A stretch of DNA of 64,000 bases from Adineta ricciae (Eukaryota > Rotifera > Eurotatoria > Adinetida > Adinetidae). The notes below the pieces were generated by a model. That model saw only the letters and a list, made by a program, of their open reading frames with translations, searched no databases and was not told the origin of the DNA. Each line of letters opens with the position of its first letter. The stretch's first letter is position 1. The translations under genes and the position numbers were made by a program. Location: positions 183,263 to 247,262 of the forward strand of contig CAJNOJ010000156.1 of the NCBI GenBank assembly GCA_905250025.1, in the 5' to 3' direction. Below, piece by piece: positions 36,684-49,399 of the stretch.

Positions 36684-37509
36684 TCTAGAAAATTTGATGC
36701 GAAATGCTAATCTTGAATAAATAGAAGAATTCAGAGAGAATAATAGACTTTAACTTGTTTTAAAACATGATATTCTGCAGAAAAACAGTCAGGCAACACG
36801 CGTTATTCCACGGTCTGTTTTCACTTAACATCTGCGCCGTTTTTAAAGAAACTAAGAGAACATTTTACCTTCGGTAAAAGTTGAAAAGAATGTTCAAGCT
36901 GCTCTCAGAAAAGATAATAATGAATGATAATATTCTAAATAGCACCATATTCTTTCAGACTGACATATAATGAGATTCTAAGAAATTTTCATTCATCATG
37001 TACTCAAGAGAATATTAAACAGTGTAATTTGTTTATTTTTTCTTTTATCATATGTTTATATAATTGCAGTGTGTTTTTTACAGGACTTGCAATGGAATAC
37101 GTGAAAAAGACATGAGCCAACATGCGTTTTTATTGCTGAAAAACGAGATAACATCGAGATCAGAATAAAACTAAAAATTAAAGTCGTAGTACGAACATGT
37201 TCTTTCTCACTCCTATAGCTTCAATTGTCGAGTGGCACGCGACCGATCTGTCAGACTTATGAAAAGATAGATCTCGTCTTTCCTTCGATCGCATATAAAA
37301 TCAGCGCGCTATGGCTTCAATTATAAACAGCTTATCGATATATCTGAAAGTACGTCATTTATTTGAGATGCGATTCCAAAAAAGAAGATGTTTATTCACA
37401 ACCTGAAAATATCTTCTACTGTCAGTAACTTTTACTTGGACTTTGTTTCGTTTCTCCGATAATGCGTCCAGTTTAATGATTGTTGCCATAAATGTCAAGT
37501 ATTAAAACC
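36684..37509. other. Intergenic within nuclear receptor cluster
   Basis: AT-rich spacer between copies 1 and 2 containing the likely promoter of copy 1. No coding potential seen. Confidence 0.6.
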
Positions 37510-39395
37510 TTATTCCCGACCCCATAGGATGACGACTTCATTCTCGTGTCTGGTCAGTTCTTCATTAGCGAATTCTGCAGCTTCTTCGACAAAATCTTGA
37601 TAGAATTTGTTCGTTTGATGTATATTCGCAGACAAATCTAACAGGCCAAGTATAGTTTTAACAATCAGAAGTAAATGCATGGATGCATTATAATAACCAT
37701 ATCGATGCATCATATATTTCCACAGGATTTCGATGTACATGTTTTGACTGCCAAGTAAACGAAACGTTCCCAGCAATAAACTATCCCGACCGACATCTCC
37801 ATGATCATCTACCATATAACAGTTCGTGGAAAAAGCGAGAATGAGAAGCATGAGTTTGATAATCGTGACATCGGCTTCAAGTTTTATAATTAAGTTTTTT
37901 AGCCGGCAGTGCATTTGATACCCATATACACTTGTCAGAATTTTATCATTGCTGAGTGTGTCGAACATGCCAGAGATTGACAAAATGAATGTCGCATACA
38001 GGTTGAGAACACCGTGCAGATTTCGATGATACAGGGAATGCTTTTCAGGTAGAGTCAGCGTTTGAAAGTCGGCTGATGAGGAAATAAATGATTCGATGGA
38101 TGTGTAGAACTGAGTGAAGAGAATCAAGATTTGTGAAATGTCGAAGGAGAGGTGTTGAGGCCAAGTGCAAAGACGCTGGAGGAAACGTTGCGTTTGAGAT
38201 GCTGGACTGAACTTGTCGAAAGCGTGTGTGACATTGGAAAGCATGTTCCAGTCGAATGGAGTGAGAGATGATCGGTCGTTGCGAAGAAGATCTAACGTGG
38301 CTAAGTGACCCAGAGGCTATTTAAAAAAATCTATTGTGAAAACATATACTCGTCGAGTGGTTTCATATGGCGATGATGATCTGTACTTAACTGTCTGACG
38401 TAGGCCAGCGTACTTGTGACAATTAGATGCAAATTATTCTACATGAGAACATGATCCCCGCATCTCATATGTGAAAATGTAGTTTACACAGTACTTGAAA
38501 GTTTGCATCGAACGGTAGGCTAGATAATAGATTAGTGGACAATGCTAGCGAATGTGATCTCTCCTTTCGGTGGTGTTTCTTAAAATAAGCTGTACTTAGT
38601 AAAGGGCAGTTGCGTCTAAAGTATTTCAAGGAGAGGAGTCATCAATTAGTGCAGGTATGGGAAAATTGAGCACTAAAAGAGAAAAGCCGATTGAACCTAA
38701 ACACCAAAGTCAGCAGCTTATGCTAAAAAACAAATTAGGCGCGCAATTAATCGGCACATCCATCTCTCCTAAAACCTGTAAACCAGTTCATATGTTTTCA
38801 AAGAAAAATACCTAGTTGACAAATTCATAAATCTTTCAGAAATTGAAAACCGTGCATTTTCGTACAGTTTATACTGTAATTATCGTAACATTTTATTTCT
38901 ACGTACGCTCCTAGCCGTAGGAAAGTCAACTGAAATACAGGAGAATACATACGATGATCTTTTTCATCATTGAATTGTATTTCATTAAATGTGTTTGACG
39001 ATTTTTAGATGACAAATCTTCTTTCCGGATGAAATCCGAATTCATTCCAATTGATAAACATTTCGCGAAACGACATGCCGTACAAAATTTTCTTGTTTCT
39101 GTCGTAACCGAACATTTTCCATCGAAATGACAGACTAAACTTCGCTAAATGTACATATACTCGTTGACATACGAAACGAAATGTACGTAAATATCTCTAC
39201 CTGAGAATAGAAACCATGTCGACGAAAGAACGTTTTACACGACGAACAACTGAGTGCACCATAGTTGATGACATGTGCTTTGTCGCCACAAACGTGACAG
39301 ATATAGTTTTGAGATAGATTACTTTTAGTTTCACTAGGTGGGAATTTTTGCACAGGAAACGGCCTTTTATAAGTCATTTTACTGTCGCAGCACAA
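37510..39395 (-). CDS. Nuclear hormone receptor, cluster copy 2
   Basis: Exons 39395-39201, 39144-38953 and 38316-37510 join in phase 0 to 397 residues; an in-frame Met seven codons in is an alternative start. Finger 1 is CHVCGDK...CSSCKTFFRRHGF; finger 2 is CHFDGKC...CTACRFAKC. Both introns sit at the same positions as in copy 1, and the middle exon is exactly 64 codons in both. The ligand-binding domain carries GTFRLLGSQNMYIEILWKYMM and ends VVILWGRE. The second intron (636 nt) is ten times longer than in the sister genes. Part of the third exon is nearly identical to the neighbouring pseudogene (see findings). Confidence 0.85.
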
Positions 39396-40598
39396 CTACT
39401 AATCTAAAAAATAGGACTGGGAACTGCTGCGGAGACGGGTCATCATGCCACTAGATTAAATAAAATCCTTATTTAACATGGAACCTGTAAAACTAAACAC
39501 GGATTTCTTCATCGACTCTCACCCTCACGTCCATCTCCATAAATCTTTATCTCCAAATCCTATCTGTTTATATTTCGAATTACGACAACTCTTATCGACA
39601 ATAACATAACTATTGCGTGTTAATCACGAATATTAATTAATCTAATATAGAGAAGAATAAAAAATAATACTTGAGTGTATTACGACGGATGCGTTATCTC
39701 ATAAATTACGAGTCAAGTAAAAAAGTAGCGAGTCTACTTTTTTCTTCTTTTTCACTCATCTTATATCGAGTCATTTATATTAAAATATTTTCTCTTCGTC
39801 CTCTACAATGCGTGAGCGGAGGTACTTATAGACAAAAATACCAGTTCTCCTTTTCTGTTCTATGATAAAACGAGAGAAAAACGAACATTTTTTCCTTTGA
39901 AAAATTTCATTATTATCATAGCTATGAAACCGGTTTGTTTGCATACAAATGCCTATCCCAATTCGTGCATATTTCGAATGAATCATTTACTAAAATCGTC
40001 ATTTCATATTTCGCTATGGGAACAGTGGACGTTTCATGATGCTCTTAAATGTTATATTACGAAATCGCATTTTCTTACGTTCATCATTTGAAACAATATC
40101 TGCAATCTATTATTTATAACTCCCTCATGATTATGCGATACCAACAGGTTTCCTATATCTTAGTTCACCATCGAGAATTTCGCTAGGAGATCCACGAAGG
40201 ATTATCTTAATCATAATTAAGACGATGCAATCAGATACACTACGGATACAGTTCGTGGTAAAATTCGAGTGCAATTGGTTATGTGCATTTTAGATACGCT
40301 CTCATAAGAACGGAGACTAAAACAAGATGCGCTTGCACTTTTGTCTTGTTACTCGGAATTATTGCGCAGTTGACACCCGACGAAGATTATCTTTGAACGA
40401 TCTAGAAGTAAGGATAGTGTCAAGCCCACATTTGATTCTCTGCTTAGCATCAAACAAATGACTGTAATTACAGCAAAAACCATCGTTTTTTTCTTCTCAG
40501 TAAGTTTAGCATTTTTTTATTAGACCTCTATCACAACGTTACAGCTAACTCTGAGATCCAAACTCAGTTGAGCATTTTAAGGAAAAGTCTGCGTAGGC
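39396..40598. other. Intergenic within nuclear receptor cluster
   Basis: About 1.2 kb without a supported gene. Open frames here (for example around 39671-40091) show no domain. Confidence 0.6.
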
Positions 40599-41436
40599 TT
40601 ATGACTTACTCCACAATGAGACTACATCATTTTCGTGTATAGTCAGTTCTTCGTTAGCCGATCCGACACCTCCTTGGACAAGATCTTGGTGTATTTGACT
40701 CGATTGATGCATTCTTCCAGACATTTCTAGAAGATCCAATAAATTCTTTACTAAACTCAGTAGTCGTACTGCTGCTTTGACATAACCATATTGATACATC
40801 ATATATTTCCACAAGATTTCGATGATACAGGGAATGCTTTTCAGCTAGAGTCAGCGTTTGAAAGTCGGCTGATGAGGAAGTAAATGATTCGATGGATGTG
40901 TAGAACTGAGTGAAGAGAATTAAGATTTGTGAAATGTCAAAAGCGTGTGTCACATTGGAAAGCGCATGTTTCAGTCGAATGGAGTGAGAGATGATCGGTC
41001 GTTGCGAAGAAGATCTAACGTGGGTAATGTTGAATAAGACTGAGGGTAATAAGTGAATGGTTTCGTGTGGAACTTAATTTCAACTATCATATTTTCTTCC
41101 CTTGCAACTGCGACCGACTGTTTTCCACGAATATCTTCTTTTTGTATCATATCTGACATGATTCCGACCGTTAAACACTTCATCAGACGGCATGCCGCAC
41201 AGAATCTTTGGTTTTGCACCTAATCAGACAATCTCCTCTATTTTCACATTGATAAATCTGTAGTAAGAGGAAAACAAGAATAACATAAGTATAATCATAA
41301 CTGTTGGAACACGAACTTAACGATGAAAAGCATGTCGTCGGAAAAACATCTTGCAAGATGAACACGTTAATGCGCTATAATTCACAAAATGCGCTTTGCC
41401 TCCACATGCTTGACAGATATTCACTTTCGATGCCAT
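40599..41436 (-). pseudogene. Nuclear hormone receptor pseudogene, cluster copy 3
   Basis: Finger 1 is readable (ATG at 41436, CQACGGK...CSSCKMFFRR), and the end of finger 2 (FCAACRLMKC) with the following hinge is intact, but the frame shifts between its two halves. In the ligand-binding region a Trp codon is TGA at 40973-40971. A 2-base insertion lies at about 40964. Compared with copy 2, 75 nt are missing near 40940 and about 293 nt at 40813-40822, including the LLGSQN block. The C-terminal part (WKYMMYQYGY to SLWSKS) is readable again. The flanks have diverged strongly from copy 2, whereas the middle is nearly identical. Confidence 0.8.
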
Positions 41437-41529
41437 ATTTGAATTTGACTTCATTGGTTGCGAATCTAAATACAAAGAAAAATGTGTCTGTTGCGTACGG
41501 AGATACTGTACCTTATGCTGCACTTTAAT

Positions 41530-42273
41530 TTGATAAGTCGCAGTTTGATTTTAATGCTGGGTGTTTCTACTCTGTGAACTAGTGTTTTCGAGGTTTTTCA
41601 TTTTAGCGTTTGAAAACGAACTGTTTTCGTGAGATAAAAAAATGATCCAAAAAAAACAAAATCCAACTATGTGTGATATATAAAATAAAACAAAAGGACT
41701 TGTGTTTTTCAGGAGCATTATCAAGAAATTGCGTCTTATCTAATCTGCCTCTAGTAGTGTCTCATTTATCCTCGATTCTTCTTTGAGAACTTTCGACGGT
41801 CGATTAATAATTGATGTAAAATATATCCGCAGTGATTTCATTGCAGATTAATCTTCTTTGCATACTTGAAAAAGAAAGCATCTCATTAACTGTTTAATTA
41901 AACTTTCACTCTTCTAAAATAACCTTTCCATGTAAAACTCATCAGACAATCTTGTTCAGCGACCGAATACTTTTAAAATGTATTTCAAAAAATGTTATTT
42001 CTTATTCAATTTGCGTATGTCGAGAAGTATGCTCTACATTTGCGTATAAGCTGAACACCATCTCGCACAATTAACGACACTAAAGAATTGGACTGGTTAT
42101 CCACAATCTAACCTGTAAAATCACAGGCAAATATGTGTGATGGACAGACATTCAACTGCATATGTTTATTGATTGTTTAGGATTGCTATATATACATAAA
42201 TAAATAAACAAATACTATTGTTCAATTGTCTAACAATATACATCATAAAAGAGAAAGCACTCTAATAAAAAAA
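41530..42273. other. Intergenic within nuclear receptor cluster
   Basis: AT-rich spacer upstream of the pseudogene and downstream of copy 4. Nothing recognised. Confidence 0.6.
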
Positions 42274-43531
42274 TTATTTTTTCTTTCCCCATAGAGGTAC
42301 AATACTTGTGTCAGTTGTGTTAGATGAGGTATCGATATGTTCAGTTAATTGATCGATAAAATCTTGATGAATTTGATTGTTTTCATACATGTCGAACGAG
42401 AGTTTCACTGAATCAAGAAATTGTTTAACTAATACTGAGAATTGTTGCACTGAATATTGATATCCATACGTGTACACTAAGTATTTCCAAACTAATTCAA
42501 TATAAACATTCTGGCTTCCCAACAGCCTAAATGTACCAAATAATAAACTATCGCGATCAATATTTGCACGATTGTGCAACATGTAACAATTGGATGAGAA
42601 GGCCAACGCAACAAGCAGAAGCTTGAAAACAACAGGATCACATTTCAATTGTTGGCAAATCAATCTCGCTTGTTGAAACACCTCATTCCCGTAGAATGGC
42701 AAGACTAACATTTCATTTTCAGGTCGATCGAAAACACCTAATTCACGCATGAAATACATTCCGCCGATGCATAATAAGCCAAGCATATTACGTTGAAACA
42801 GCGAACATTGTTCAGTTGGTGTCAAGATACGAAAATCCGGTATTGACCTGATAAATGACTGCAGAGATTGGTAGAATGATGACATCAATTGAACTGTTTG
42901 CAAGGCGTCTTGTGTTGTTGTACTGATCGATAACAGCGTTCGACGCACTTCAGAAACTGGATTGAATGTATCAAAGGCATGTATAACATTTGAAATTAAT
43001 ATCTGATCAGAAGGATTAAGACATAGATGGCGGGTATCGTTGGGCAAATCCAGTGCTGATTGTTGAGGTATTGTCTAAAGAAATGAATTTTGCGGTTTAT
43101 TGTCAACCGTGCTGAGAGTACGTACCACGATAGATAATGCTGCATTTTTCATTTGTCGTAACTTTCGCTTTTTCTGCGATAGATCTTCTTTTCGAATGTA
43201 ATCAGGATTCATTCCTATAGCAAGACATTTAGAAAGTCGGCATGCAGCACAAACTTTTCTAGTCAACAAATTCACTTCGCAATGACTATCAAAGCGACAT
43301 TTTATCGATTCCTGTCAAAAAAAGGCAAAATCAGACAAAAAATTACATAAAATTTTCTTTATCGCTGCGAACTTTTGTTGGAAAAGCATTTCGACGAAAG
43401 AACGTTCGACATGATGAACACGATATACCACCGTAGTTTCTTTTCGCAGATTGTTCTGCACACACTTGACACACATTATCCGTCGTAGTCGAGCGTTTCT
43501 TGTCTCGATTGGAATCGTCCGATGTAGTCAT
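42274..43531 (-). CDS. Nuclear hormone receptor, cluster copy 4
   Basis: Exons 43531-43373, 43311-43126 and 43074-42274 join in phase 0 to 381 residues. Finger 1 is CQVCAEQ...CSSCRTFFRR; finger 2 is CRFDSHC...CAACRLSKC, followed by AIGMNPDYIRKEDL. The ligand-binding domain has GTFRLLGSQNVYIELVWKYL and ends SIVPLWGKKK. The exon plan matches copies 1 and 2, so the cluster arose by tandem duplication. The first intron uses a GTTCGC donor. Confidence 0.85.
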
Positions 43532-44685
43532 TGATAGAGATTACTTCTAAACATAAGGCATACAGCAGACAATTGAAGAAATATGATTTTAATTCGTTAG
43601 GATCGCTATCTGATCGATGAAAAGTCTATTCGCACATTACTGAGTAATTATGATCGGTTACGCGGTAAATGAGATCACCATGTATCAATTCAAATCGCAC
43701 GACATCGAATTTTCCAATAGAAAGTGATTGATCTTCTTCTTCTCTTTGCGTGTATGGACGATTGTCTTTCTTTATTCCTTTTCTTGCAATAGAATTTTGA
43801 CAAAAACGAAAATGTGCTTTTGACACTCGATCCGATCTGAGCTCTTATAGCCAATCACACTGGACTTGCGAAGGCAGCATTGATTACAAACTTGATTTCG
43901 CCAAAGGATTATAATTAGAAATTATGCACTACGTGACACATTAGAATAAGAATTCCATTTTAATAGATGAGAAAAGAAGAAAATGTGACTACTTTCATAA
44001 ATGAAAAGAATATATTTCTTCTTGAATCTGTGTCGCAGGAAAACAATGTATTCAAAATTGTAGTGACCAACGGTTTGTTAGACGCCAAGTGCATTTTCGT
44101 TTGACTAGCGGCGAAGACCTCGACGGTGTTTAATTGACCCTTATGGAAAGAAAAGATGAGTCATTATATGCGACATATCAAGTTGAAACATCACATCACG
44201 TAACCAGAACGAAAACGATATCAGATGTTTTCTCGATCTTTGAAATAGTAGTAAATACAAATACAAGTCAACTAATAAATAAAATTCTCCTTCGGTTTTT
44301 CACGACCGTCTTCAAAATTCATTCAGCACACAGCACGATGGCGTGAGCACGGCAAGAAGTCTCTGATAACTATCGAATGGTACACGTGACGTATATAAAA
44401 GACGGCCATGTGATGTTAGAATATATTAATTTAAGACTGTTAATGTTTCTAATTGAATGATGATACGTTGAAAACAAACGAATGAAATATGTTTTCATCT
44501 TTTTTATTCTAACTTGAGTTTTATATCGATTAGAAATCATACAAAATGTAACGCTCATCGAATGAGTTATATTTAACTTGAAGTATTTCGAGATTAAACA
44601 AATTGTCCAAAAGCAGGTTATCATGTAAATATGAAAATCAACGTATGAGAAATATTCAATAGGAAGAAATAACAAGGAAAAGTGT
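43532..44685. other. Intergenic, nuclear receptor cluster to VKORC1
   Basis: About 1.15 kb with only short open frames lacking domains (43626-43826, 44134-44346, 44370-44696). No gene supported. Confidence 0.6.
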
Positions 44686-45247
44686 TTAGTAAACATTTTT
44701 GTAGTTCGACCAAAGAAGTCCAGCGTTAATGATATATGTGGTAATACAGACTAGACATAGATCTTTGAGAACGAATGCTAAGATACAAGCTAAATACAAA
44801 GAACCAAGACAAGCTAAGACAGATGAACATAAAGCCAGTTTAGTAAATAATGGAATCGGTATCAGCCCTAAAACAATGCAATGAATCGATATATAGTCGA
44901 CAACATCTGTTTGATAGTGTCTTACCAAAGAAGATCTGTAAAGTGTAGAAGATAATACCCAAGTGTCCATTTGATGCGTTTAATTTACTATTTTTACCGA
45001 ATAAGGTACTCACAATACCAAAACCTGTGCCATATCTAAACGTATGAAATGAAGCAATTCGTGTATCAGGATTCTCTCGACTAGTCTAGTCTTACTTGCT
45101 AGTTAAGACTTTCGTACAACTTGCATTCGGTCCCAAGTCGCACATGGCTTTGTACTTTGGATTTTTTTCATGTTGTTTCTTGACATAAAACGTATAGAGC
45201 GATGCAATAACGCCTAGGACGCCTAGTAGAACCTGCTCGACGATCAT
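44686..45247 (-). CDS. VKORC1: Vitamin K epoxide reductase (VKORC1-like)
   Basis: Exons 45247-45096, 45035-44926 and 44867-44686 join to 147 residues (human 163). The loop cysteines are in MCDLGPNASCTKV and the catalytic CXXC is CLVC in the last helix. TSKYGTGFG and the Asn-rich loop before GHLGIIFYTLQ follow the family. Four transmembrane helices are visible. The enzyme sits in the ER membrane and reduces vitamin K epoxide/quinone, or acts as a thiol oxidase partner. A TTTTATAG acceptor lies about 11 nt upstream of the ATG, with the EDEM1 stop 270 nt further upstream on the same strand. Confidence 0.93.
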
Positions 45248-45516
45248 AATTTGTCAATCTATAAAAGAAAGGAAATCAAATGAGAAAAATAACTTTGATA
45301 CGTAATTCTCATCATAGGCACCCGAAAAAAATATACATTATACAATAAATAAATTTTGAAAGACACCAAGAAAACAAGTGAATGAAAAGAAGAAGAAAAT
45401 AGACAACATATCTGACTGAAAAAGAAACAACAAAATGAATTTTCACGCGCTGAAAGACATCAAAGTAAGACAGAAGAGAAGAATATTGACGATGTAGATA
45501 GAAACATTGAGCAATA

Positions 45517-47858
45517 TTACGCATGAGGGATGATCACCCCAACCATTTCATCGACTTGATAGAGTAGATTAGCACTAAGTGGAAGTTGATGTCGATCAGA
45601 TAGCGGCCGAGATCGACACTAAAAGAGAAAATTACGAGATAAATTTCGATGCAAATGTCAAAAGATTTTCGACATACACTTGTTTCATTAACTGTTTTCT
45701 TCCGGAATGAAATGATGCTTTTTTCAACTTTCACTAGCTCCCGATTGACGTTGATTAATTCATGTTCACTTTTAGGTGGTCCATAGTCATTTTCATTCTC
45801 TTGATTTTCGTTCGATGCCGCCATTTCGTTAAAATCCCAAACTTTTCGTCTTAATTTTGCCATCAAAGGTATTATATGCGCTTCAGTTGTAAATATGTAA
45901 TGATTAGCGCCGTGTTGATTCAAATAATTCTCTTCATCAAATAACTAAATATAGACAGAATACTGCATTCGATGTTCTTTTGCTCCTATTAACCTTACTA
46001 AAAAGAGATATTTGCATGTTTCACTGAGAAAAAAAGATTCCATTCGATCCTCCAATGTTTTATCACGAACATCATGCACAGTTGCAAAACCACATCTATT
46101 CATTAGAGAAAGCAGTCACGATTTGCCGAAAAAATCATTTTTCACTTACTCGACTCGTGTATAGGCATTTAAATTATCTAAAATATCTCGACCGACATGT
46201 AAATAAAAGGGATTTTTTGTTGCTTGGTATAAAAAATAAGTGGACTCGATGAATTCCGGCCTCAATGGATAAAACAAAACATCAGGCATCTTGATTTGCC
46301 AATTGAACCGTTCAGGTAGAACTCCAAATTTTCTCCAAATCGAATAATACAATGCATGTAGACAGATCGCTTCGTCGATGTCGCCACGTAAAACCTGTAC
46401 AGCAGGAAAAGATGCTTGTAATGCATCAATCCACGTGGTTGCTAATTGTCCTGTTTGCATGTTCACATTGACAAACATTGGATGTATACCATCTTCGTCC
46501 ATGCAATTGCCTCGACTAGATACAGAGAGAAAAGATATCGTAGTAAAGACGTCGAACAGATAATTTCAAATGATATTAACCCTTTGCGAAGATATTGAGT
46601 GACACTTCGATATGCATCATCAAACATACGTAGATCAGACTCATCACCGAACAAAATATAATTCTAAATGTTCGAAAGAAATCATTCGATCCATTTTGTT
46701 CTCATTGGTCAGAATTTACTTTGAGTAGATATTCAAAGAAAGAATCAATACCAGCACCGAGACCCGATAATTGACCAAGCCATTCACCACTATTCACATC
46801 GATAATATTGCCTAAAAGAATTTCAAAATAATGAGAATGACTCCTGTACTTTTCTCATTGTTACATACCTAATAATCCTGTGATATTATTACGCTTATCC
46901 CATAAAGAATTCACTGCACGCCGAGCGACACGTTCATACACTGGATCGCCAACCAAACGGCTTAGAATACTGAATTCAAGTGAAAGTGAACCAGCTCCTG
47001 CTGTCGATGTGTCATTTCTCGAACCATCAACAATCCCGGTCATTAAATTCACCTAAACATAGTATGGAACGTTTTCATTCTTCTTTGTCCTCTGCTGCTA
47101 TCCAACATACTCGAGGGAAAGGCAAACCAGAGGGTGTTTTGTCAAATGCTGGTAACAATCTCGATGCTAAATCGTGAGCAAGATCGAGTAATTCATTATC
47201 ATAATCTGGAATCGCTAATTTCCCGAATGGTTGTAGTGGATCAACAATTAACAAATGTGCGGAAAGCAAGGCACCGAGTACTCTAAAAAACGAAATTGTC
47301 ATGTAACCAAACGATTGAATTATTCGAGAGTTTTTCCTTACCGAATAGTTGCTTCGAATACTTGAATCGTCGAATTTCGATCAAAACGAACATGATCAAT
47401 AACAAGTCGAACAGCATGTTGAAATTCAGAAACATTACCCATAACAGCTAGAGTGTCCAAACTATCGATTAACGTCAAAGAGAATTGTCCGAGTACATCA
47501 TTGATATTGTAATTTTCTCTAAAAAGAAAGATGTTCGAGGAATAAAGCATTGGGTTTGCTGTTTTCTTCCTTACGGTCGTTCGACATCTGGTCCACGACC
47601 TTGACAATGAATCGGATCGAGTTCATCTTGTGGAAAAGCGTATTTCATGTAATTATCATAACCAAACTGAAACATTTCTCGTGCCTTCTCTCGATATAAC
47701 AAACGTTCGGATCGAGGAAAATACAAATAATGCTGATAACGTTGTTCATTGGAAATTTTTGTTATGTTTATATTATTAACTTCGATCACACCGCTTGGAT
47801 GGTAAGCGAATATCATCACAAATAGAAGTAAACTGATGAGAAAGATGAGTACAGCCAT
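45517..47858 (-). CDS. EDEM1: ER degradation-enhancing alpha-mannosidase-like protein (GH47, EDEM1)
   Basis: Ten exons (47858-47575, 47518-47342, 47282-47111, 47052-46869, 46811-46720, 46663-46581, 46515-46150, 46095-45999, 45944-45678 and 45618-45517) join in phase to 607 residues. An N-terminal signal anchor ([17 protein letters not shown]) is followed by a GH47 domain. Its active-site carboxylates lie in [24 protein letters not shown] and LRPEFIEST, with the calcium-binding Thr in [19 protein letters not shown] and a C-terminus ending [12 protein letters not shown] match EDEM1 rather than EDEM2/3. EDEM1 trims mannose on misfolded glycoproteins and sends them to ER-associated degradation. 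The last junction was set by this C-terminal match; reading through gives a different ending. Confidence 0.93.
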
Positions 47859-48327
47859 GAAGTATCGTGGATATAAATCTAACTAACGAGAAAGAGAACG
47901 GTGTGTTTAATCGTCGAGAGAATTGCAAAAAAGAATGAAAGAAATCATGAGTTAAAAAACTCACCATTAAATTCGTCTCTTAACATTTTGTTTTCGATTA
48001 TAATCGTGTCACATTTCGAAACCATTCAATGGTTGTTACGTGTCTTAAGACAAAAATAAATACTTAGTAATTGTGACTCAGACTGATATTAGCGACGTCT
48101 TTTTCTACCAAATTCGATGCAACACACTAGTGCATTGTAGATAAATTGAAGTACGCAAACATACCTCATAGGATGGTTCATGGTGACAACCAATCATAAG
48201 TCAGGAGGAAAGATTTCTATTTCTTTATTGTTTATTTTCTTTTTTTTTGAAGATCAGACAGCAAAGGAATTCATCGTTTTGTGTTTTAGATTAGATTGTT
48301 TTTTTCTGAGAAATCATTGCCCAAATT
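47859..48327. other. Intergenic, divergent promoters of EDEM1 and eL28
   Basis: About 470 nt that must hold both promoters. No repeat or motif stands out. A T-rich run with TTTTAG at about 48290 precedes the eL28 start. Confidence 0.5.
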
Positions 48328-49025
48328 ATGCCACGCGGACGTAAGTTTGCGAATGCTCAGTTCATTCCTTGTGAATATGGAGAAATTTGTAGGTTTCGAT
48401 CAAGCTTCATCACACGTTCAATGGATGGTCATTCGTAACAGCTCATCCTTTTTACAAAAACGAAAATTGGGCACATTGACAACTGTTCGTTAGCCTTCGT
48501 TTTCTTCTAAATTCTTGAGTGTCTTTGCTTTCTTCTAGGAACCAAACAACTTGAAAAATCGTAATAACTTCCGTTTCAATGGTCTCATTCATCCAAAAGT
48601 AGTTGGTGTTGAAGCTGTTAAAGATGGCAAAGGTGTTGTTTTTTCAACTGGAAGCACCAAAAGTAAGACATGATCTCTTCATTAACGAAACAACCTCGTG
48701 CTTTCTCTCTTGCCCAGGCGTACAAAAACCAGCCAAGCGTTTACGTAAAGTTAAACTCGCCAAGGATTCACGTCGTACATTGACAAGCATCCGACGAACC
48801 ATCCGTAAACAACGCTATCGTAAAGACCTCAAGATGGTTCGTACAGCCTTTTTCTTTGATACAGCGAAATAACAATGCTTTATTGTTTAGGCTGCTCTTC
48901 GTCGTGCATCAGCATTACTTCGTGGTCAACGATCAGCTTTAACAACTGCTACACCAGCCGCCACAACAGGCAAAAAGACCTCTGGTAAAAGTGCAGCAGC
49001 CACCAGTGCAACAACAAGCGCATAG
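48328..49025 (+). CDS. RPL28: 60S ribosomal protein eL28
   Basis: Exons 48328-48340, 48393-48484, 48539-48662, 48718-48836 and 48891-49025 join to 160 residues (human 137). Diagnostic blocks: [42 protein letters not shown], and [26 protein letters not shown]. The tail is Ala/Thr/Lys rich and longer than in human. The first exon is only 13 nt. Two of the four introns use the donor GTTCGT. Confidence 0.95.
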
Positions 49026-49399
49026 ATAAAACCAATCTAACATTGATGAAACATAAAACAAAATTTGTTTGTTTTGCTTCATTTTGATGTTTATTAACAA
49101 CAAAATATTTCATGAAAGAACAGAATAAAACGTAAACAAAAGAAGACGAAATTAATTCCTTTCGTTTATCTTCTACTTACACATGACGAAGACTAAAGCG
49201 TGGTTATAAGGAATGAATAGATGAAAGTTTGTCTGATAAAAACTAGACCTTTTTATTAACATAAGTATCGTTGATCATCCGCTATGCTTAAAGCATTTTT
49301 CAATCAATCACATATGTTGCTATTATACAAAAAAAGAACACATGAATCATTATATCAGCCAAATCAAGACTAAAGACGAAGTCTAATATGGATTTTTTC
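49026..49399. other. Intergenic between convergent eL28 and MFSD11
   Basis: About 370 nt of AT-rich 3' flank for both genes, with AATAAAACG near 49122. No other feature. Confidence 0.6.
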
